Assembly (NCBI RefSeq): GCF_002835825.1
Contig: NZ_PIZH01000045.1
Coordinates: forward strand, 1 to 9,308
Source: Methanoregula sp.
GTDB lineage: Archaea > Halobacteriota > Methanomicrobia > Methanomicrobiales > Methanospirillaceae
Direction: 5' to 3'
Length of the DNA stretch: 9,308 nucleotides
The translations under genes were made by a program, and so were the position numbers. The notes under the pieces are model-generated. The model did no database searches and was not told the origin of the DNA. It saw only the letters and a program-made list of their open reading frames with translations. Below are positions 6,395 to 9,308 of this stretch, piece after piece (positions within the stretch are counted from its first letter, which is position 1; each line of letters opens with the position of its first letter).

Positions 6395-6411
6395 TTTGGT
6401 GCGTCACCAAA
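6395..6411. promoter_or_regulatory. Predicted operator 2 of the metal-uptake locus
   Basis: TTTGGTGCGTCACCAAA is a perfect inverted repeat (7-bp arms TTTGGTG and CACCAAA, 3-bp centre) in the cbiO-cbiM gap, ending 12 bp before a strong TATA box. Its flanks (AAAG before, TTTTT after) also match the reverse complement of operator 1. It is the better of the two sites and implies that cbiM and the small subunit are controlled by the same factor as the regulator-cbiQ-cbiO unit. Confidence 0.7.
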
Positions 6412-6423
6412 TTTTTCCTCAGG

Positions 6424-6433
6424 TTTTTATATT
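6424..6433 (+). promoter_or_regulatory. TATA box of the cbiM unit
   Basis: TTTTTATATT is a near-consensus archaeal TATA box. A start about 25 bp downstream (near 6454) gives a leader of about 35 nt that carries AGGGGAG (6471-6477), placed 11 nt before the cbiM ATG at 6489. The preceding T-runs (6412-6416 and 6424-6428) may also terminate transcripts coming from cbiO. Confidence 0.65.
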
Positions 6434-6488
6434 CCCCATGATAATGGTTGATCAGACAGCATCATTCACAAGGGGAGACTGATAAGCC

Positions 6489-7139
6489 ATGGCACACATC
6501 CATCTCGAAGACGGGGCATTTTCGCTCACCTGGGTCCTTGTCTGGTGGCTCCTTGCCCTTGTTTGCATCGGGATTGCGCTCTGGATCTTACGGTCGAAGG
6601 GGCACAAGGATACCGGCAGGATCACCATCGCCGCGTTTGTGACGGCAACAGCGTTCGCGCTCTTCCAGGTCAATATCCCGCTCTTTGGCGGGGTCCACCT
6701 GAACCTGACACCCCTTGTCGGCATCCTTGCCGGGCCGGTGCTCGGCTCCCTCGTGGTACTGGTCATCAATATCCTCTCGGCAGCCATCGGCCACGGGGGT
6801 TGGGGCCTTGTCGGTGCAAACGTTCTCGTGAACCTTGCCGAGGTCCTCGTTGCATGGGCAGTCTTCCGGGGATCCCATACTTTCATTCCCGATCTCTTCT
6901 CCCGGGCAGGGATTGCCACATTTGCCGGTCTCTTCTGTGGCAACCTCATCATGATCGGGATCATCCTCATCTCCGGGGTCCAGGGGGTTACCCAGTCACC
7001 GGGACAAGTCCTTGCCGGCCTCTCTCTCATTGTCGCCGTGAACATGGGAGTTGCCGTGATCGAGGCTATCATCTCGGGACTCATTGTGCGCTATATCGGG
7101 AATGCAAGGCCGGACCTCCTGGGGGAGCAGAAACAATGA
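6489..7139 (+). CDS. cbiM: CbiM-like substrate-specific membrane subunit (cobalt/nickel)
   Basis: The 216-residue, strongly hydrophobic protein has about six membrane segments (around 12-34, 46-62, 72-100, 105-125, 135-162, 168-205). It resembles the CbiM/NikM S component that binds the metal ion. Canonical CbiM starts Met-His-Ile; in NikM structures the N-terminal amine, His2 and a later His bind the metal. Here the N-terminus is MAHIHLEDG. Because Ala follows Met, Met removal would place His back at position 2. The second ligand is probably His70 in GGVHLNLTPLVGILAGP (67-83), matching the family's SxHL...LGP region. The start ATG has AGGGGAG upstream. The stop overlaps the next gene as ATGA. 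It has its own promoter and operator, separate from cbiQ and cbiO. Confidence 0.88.
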   Translation: MAHIHLEDGAFSLTWVLVWWLLALVCIGIALWILRSKGHKDTGRITIAAFVTATAFALFQVNIPLFGGVHLNLTPLVGILAGPVLGSLVVLVINILSAAIGHGGWGLVGANVLVNLAEVLVAWAVFRGSHTFIPDLFSRAGIATFAGLFCGNLIMIGIILISGVQGVTQSPGQVLAGLSLIVAVNMGVAVIEAIISGLIVRYIGNARPDLLGEQKQ

Positions 7140-7417
7140 TGGGGCTAAAGGAAAGGCGGGGGTTGATCCTCTTTTTCCTGATCGCAGCCATCCTTCTTGC
7201 CGCCGCGATCCTGGCATTCCAGGCAACCGGCCCTCAGGGCATCGAGGAACGGTTCCATTCGGCTGCCGGCCTTTCTCCTGAAGAGGAGGAGCATGCAGGA
7301 CACGGGGAGGAGGGGGGTGCAGCGCTCGCCATCGAAGGCAACCCGCTGCTGTACGGGATACTCCTCTGTTGCCTTGTAATCGGCTGCGCTGCTCTTTACT
7401 ATCATTACCGGATCTGA
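7136..7417 (+). CDS. Small PDGLE/CbiN-like accessory membrane subunit
   Basis: The 93-residue protein has two membrane helices (about 9-29 and 70-90) around a soluble loop. This is the topology of CbiN and of PDGLE proteins (NikN-type), small subunits that stimulate CbiM/NikM. Just after the first helix is GPQGIEERF (32-40), which resembles the PDGLE motif in degenerate form. The loop also has a Glu/His cluster, SPEEEEHAGHGEEGG (47-61), likely outside the membrane, which could gather metal ions. The start ATG at 7136 overlaps the cbiM stop (ATGA) and has GGGGGAG 8 nt before it; a second ATG follows at once at 7139. The same frame is open far upstream, but that part is antiparallel noise over cbiM. 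The name is by context and topology, not strong similarity. Confidence 0.78.
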   Translation: MMGLKERRGLILFFLIAAILLAAAILAFQATGPQGIEERFHSAAGLSPEEEEHAGHGEEGGAALAIEGNPLLYGILLCCLVIGCAALYYHYRI

Positions 7418-7444
7418 TCAGGCTGCCTTCCGGTTCGGGGACGG

Positions 7445-8701
7445 TCATGTCACCCGCTCGCCAAGGAAAAAGTACTTCCGGTCTTTCCTGAGCACGGCAC
7501 GCCCTTCATATCCCGCCGGCAGGTCTTCATTGATGACGATGCCCCGGTAGGATGGAGACCGGGCCATGACGGAGCCTTCCCGGATCGTTTCCGTGACAAT
7601 GAACGGGACCTCCCGCCCAAGCCAGGGCCGGTTCACTTCTGCATAGACCTGTTCAGCGCAGGACAGCAGGAGACGGGAGCGGTCCTTCTTGACGGAATCG
7701 GGGAAATCCTTCATCTGCGAGAGCGGGGTGAAGGGCCGTTTCGAGTACCGGGTCACGTTCACCTTGTTGGGCCGGATACGACGGATGAGGTCGAGCGAGG
7801 CGGAGAAGTCTTCCTCCGTTTCCCCCGGGAATCCAACAATCATGTCGGTCATCACCGTGATCTCCGGGCAGCGTTTCCGGAATGCGGCGACAATGTCACA
7901 GAAGTCCAGGGCAGTATGTCGCCGCCCCATCTTTTCCAGGATGGTGTCGGATCCGGATTGTACCGGAATGTGGACGAACCGGAAGATCCTTTCTGCGGAG
8001 AATGCTCGAACGATCGCATCGAGATCGTCCATGACCGTTGCAGGGTTCATCATCCCGACACGGATGCGGTAACTCCCCGCGGGATCGCCAATACCCTCCA
8101 GCAGACCGGCAAGAGACAGGCCGATATCCTTGCCATAGGAACTGACATCCTGCGCTGTCAACTGGATCTCTGCGGCACCACAAGCAGCATATGCTGCCAC
8201 CTGCCTGCGGATCTCGTCCGGCGGAAAACTCCGGAGCGGGCCCCGTGCCATGCGGGTGATACAATAGGTGCAGGTGCCATTGCACCCCTGTGCAAGCTGA
8301 ACAATCCCTACGCCCCCGGCGGCAACCGTGCCCACCCGGTTGTACCACTCCTGTATGGAATCCGGGGAAATGAAACCGGGATTGCAAACAGAGAGGATAG
8401 CCTCCTTCTGGACCTGCGGCATGCAGCCGGTCACATACAGTTCCCGGTTCCGCAGCGCCGAGAGCCTTCTGAGCATCCGCCGCTCGGTCGGCCCGACAAC
8501 AGTACAGGTGTTGACGATGACAACGTCGGCGTCATCCGGTGATCCCGTAATGGTGCAGCCGTGATGTTTCAACACTTCGGCGAGTTTTGCCGAATCCCCG
8601 AAATTATACCGGCACCCGTAGGTCTCGATACCAACCCTCCGGTTGCAGAGCCCGGGCGGCAGGTCCGCATAGTCACCGGATCGTGGTTCACCCCGCACCA
8701 T
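7445..8701 (-). CDS. MiaB-like radical-SAM tRNA methylthiotransferase (archaeal type)
   Basis: This encodes a methylthiotransferase of the CDKAL1/MtaB-like group, which in archaea is expected to convert t6A37 to ms2t6A37 in tRNAs reading ANN codons. From the ATG at 8701 (418 residues) the UPF0004 domain has the three cluster cysteines C30 (ETYGCRYN), C66 (NTCTV) and C93 (TGCMP). The radical-SAM domain has CNGTCTYC (C140, C144, C147), followed later by HIPVQSGSD and MIVGFPGET. A C-terminal TRAM domain covers about the last 65 residues. A GTG at 8734 would add 11 residues; I prefer 8701 because the family usually starts close to the ETYGC motif and the GTG leaves only 30 bp to the divergent gene. 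Either start leaves an N-terminal extension longer than usual. It is convergent with the metal-uptake locus (27-bp gap). Confidence 0.92.
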   Translation of the reverse strand: MVRGEPRSGDYADLPPGLCNRRVGIETYGCRYNFGDSAKLAEVLKHHGCTITGSPDDADVVIVNTCTVVGPTERRMLRRLSALRNRELYVTGCMPQVQKEAILSVCNPGFISPDSIQEWYNRVGTVAAGGVGIVQLAQGCNGTCTYCITRMARGPLRSFPPDEIRRQVAAYAACGAAEIQLTAQDVSSYGKDIGLSLAGLLEGIGDPAGSYRIRVGMMNPATVMDDLDAIVRAFSAERIFRFVHIPVQSGSDTILEKMGRRHTALDFCDIVAAFRKRCPEITVMTDMIVGFPGETEEDFSASLDLIRRIRPNKVNVTRYSKRPFTPLSQMKDFPDSVKKDRSRLLLSCAEQVYAEVNRPWLGREVPFIVTETIREGSVMARSPSYRGIVINEDLPAGYEGRAVLRKDRKYFFLGERVT

Positions 8702-8764
8702 CGTTTCGCCATATGATATTTCCGGACACAACACTTAACCGATTGCACCCGTAACCTGTTTACC
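8702..8764. promoter_or_regulatory. Short divergent promoter region, methylthiotransferase and aspartate dehydrogenase
   Basis: Only 63 bp separate the two ATGs. A CTTAACC element (8734-8740) is about 28 bp before the aspartate dehydrogenase ATG and, on the minus strand as GGTTAAG, about 36 bp before the methylthiotransferase ATG. It could serve as a weak TATA-like element for both, with near-leaderless transcripts; neither gene has a clear ribosome binding site. An alternative minus-strand AT-rich element, ATATCATATGG (8709-8719), is too close to the start. No regulator site is evident. Confidence 0.35.
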
Positions 8765-9308
8765 ATGTTACGGATCGGGCTGCTTGGATGTGGCAACATC
8801 GGGCATATCATTGCACGCCATGCAGGCCGGTTCACGATCGTGGCAGTGTTTGACCAGGTCCCTGATCGCGCCAAGGAGATCGAGGCAATTTCCGGTGCAG
8901 CAGCGTACCAGGAGTTCGATGCCTTTATCCTTGCTGACTTTGACATCGTGGTCGAAGCCGCTTCAGTCAGCGCGGTCAAACGGCATGCTCCGGACGTGCT
9001 GGCTCATGGGAAAGACATGGTGATCATGAGCGTCGGCGCCCTGACCGACCCGGGGTTCCGGAACCTGGTCCGGGCAAAGGCCCGCGAGAACGGCAAAAAA
9101 GTCTACATTCCGAGCGGGGCAATCTTCGGCCTCGACAACCTCAAGATCGGGAGGATATCGACACTCAGAAAGCTCCTGCTCCGGACAACCAAGAGCCCTG
9201 CAGCACTGGGAATCGAGGCTGACGAACGGCGGCAGATCTTCGCCGGGAAGGCAAACGAGTGCATCAAATCCTTCCCGAAAAACGTCAATGTATCGGTTGC
9301 CATGAGCC
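8765..9308 (+). CDS. nadX: L-aspartate dehydrogenase, partial (cut by window end)
   Basis: The first 181 codons of an NAD(P)-dependent L-aspartate dehydrogenase, which oxidises aspartate to iminoaspartate for quinolinate synthesis by NadA in NAD biosynthesis. The N-terminal Rossmann fold has GLLGCGNIG (5-13). Other family hallmarks follow: VVEAAS (62-67), MSVGAL (88-93), PSGAIFGLDNLK (116-127), the LLRTTKSP segment (138-145) and FAGKANECIKSFPKNVNVSVAMS (159-181). Family members are about 260-270 residues, so roughly 80-90 residues, including the catalytic histidine region, lie beyond the window. It replaces the flavin-dependent aspartate oxidase NadB in many archaea. The start ATG immediately precedes the first beta strand (LRIGLLG). 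Whether nadA and nadC follow cannot be seen. Confidence 0.93.
   Translation, partial: MLRIGLLGCGNIGHIIARHAGRFTIVAVFDQVPDRAKEIEAISGAAAYQEFDAFILADFDIVVEAASVSAVKRHAPDVLAHGKDMVIMSVGALTDPGFRNLVRAKARENGKKVYIPSGAIFGLDNLKIGRISTLRKLLLRTTKSPAALGIEADERRQIFAGKANECIKSFPKNVNVSVAMS

Noticed and set aside
4143..6411. NikR-type operators
   Set aside because: The locus has no NikR gene (no ribbon-helix-helix protein), and the TTTGG-N7-CCAAA sites are shorter than the widely spaced NikR palindromes known in bacteria, so I do not assign them to NikR.
6545..7135. Upstream in-frame part of the small membrane protein's reading frame
   Set aside because: This stretch overlaps cbiM in another frame and translates to a Cys/Pro/Arg/His-rich sequence typical of an off-frame reading. 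Only the part from 7136, with its ribosome binding site and two helices, is supported.
1..9308. CRISPR array, insertion sequence or prophage
   Set aside because: No regularly spaced repeats, transposase, terminal inverted repeats or phage genes were seen on either strand.

Overview
This window looks like a piece of a methanogenic archaeal chromosome, most likely Methanomicrobiales. The reasons are TATA-box promoters with poly-T terminators, GTGA/ATGA-coupled operons, an IorA/IorB indolepyruvate:ferredoxin oxidoreductase, an archaeal-type tRNA methylthiotransferase, an L-aspartate dehydrogenase and a tRNA-Ile gene without encoded CCA. Base composition is moderately GC-rich. The assignment to an order is inference, not proof.

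Layout from left to right. Positions 1-73 are intergenic and hold two hairpins. Positions 74-3141, on the minus strand, form a tightly packed operon: iorA, then iorB (4-bp overlap), then a beta-class DNA methyltransferase (zero spacing). A divergent 148-bp region leads to tRNA-Ile(GAU) at 3290-3363 on the plus strand. A stand-alone minus-strand gene (3459-3998) encodes a coiled-coil protein that I do not recognise. Positions 4192-7417, on the plus strand, form a metal-uptake locus: a DtxR/MntR-fold regulator, CbiQ (EcfT), CbiO (EcfA), then a second promoter with CbiM and a small PDGLE/CbiN-like membrane protein. Positions 7445-8701 (minus) encode a MiaB-like radical-SAM methylthiotransferase. 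It is divergent from an aspartate dehydrogenase gene (8765 to the window end, truncated by the edge).

The most interesting part is the metal-uptake locus. A near-identical operator, TTTGG-N7-CCAAA, lies in front of the regulator-cbiQ-cbiO unit (4143-4159) and, in inverted orientation, in front of cbiM (6395-6411). The similarity extends over 29 positions, 23 of them identical. This suggests that one regulator, probably the gene encoded in the locus, controls both halves of a cobalt/nickel ECF transporter. By manual alignment the regulator has lost most of the classical DtxR/MntR metal ligands and instead has a Cys/His-rich C-terminus. The ATPase has a His/Cys-rich N-terminal extension, the small membrane subunit has a Glu/His-rich loop, and CbiM begins Met-Ala-His rather than Met-His.

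At the whole-window scale, the palindrome CTAG is absent from all 9,308 bases, while GATC occurs roughly 90 times.
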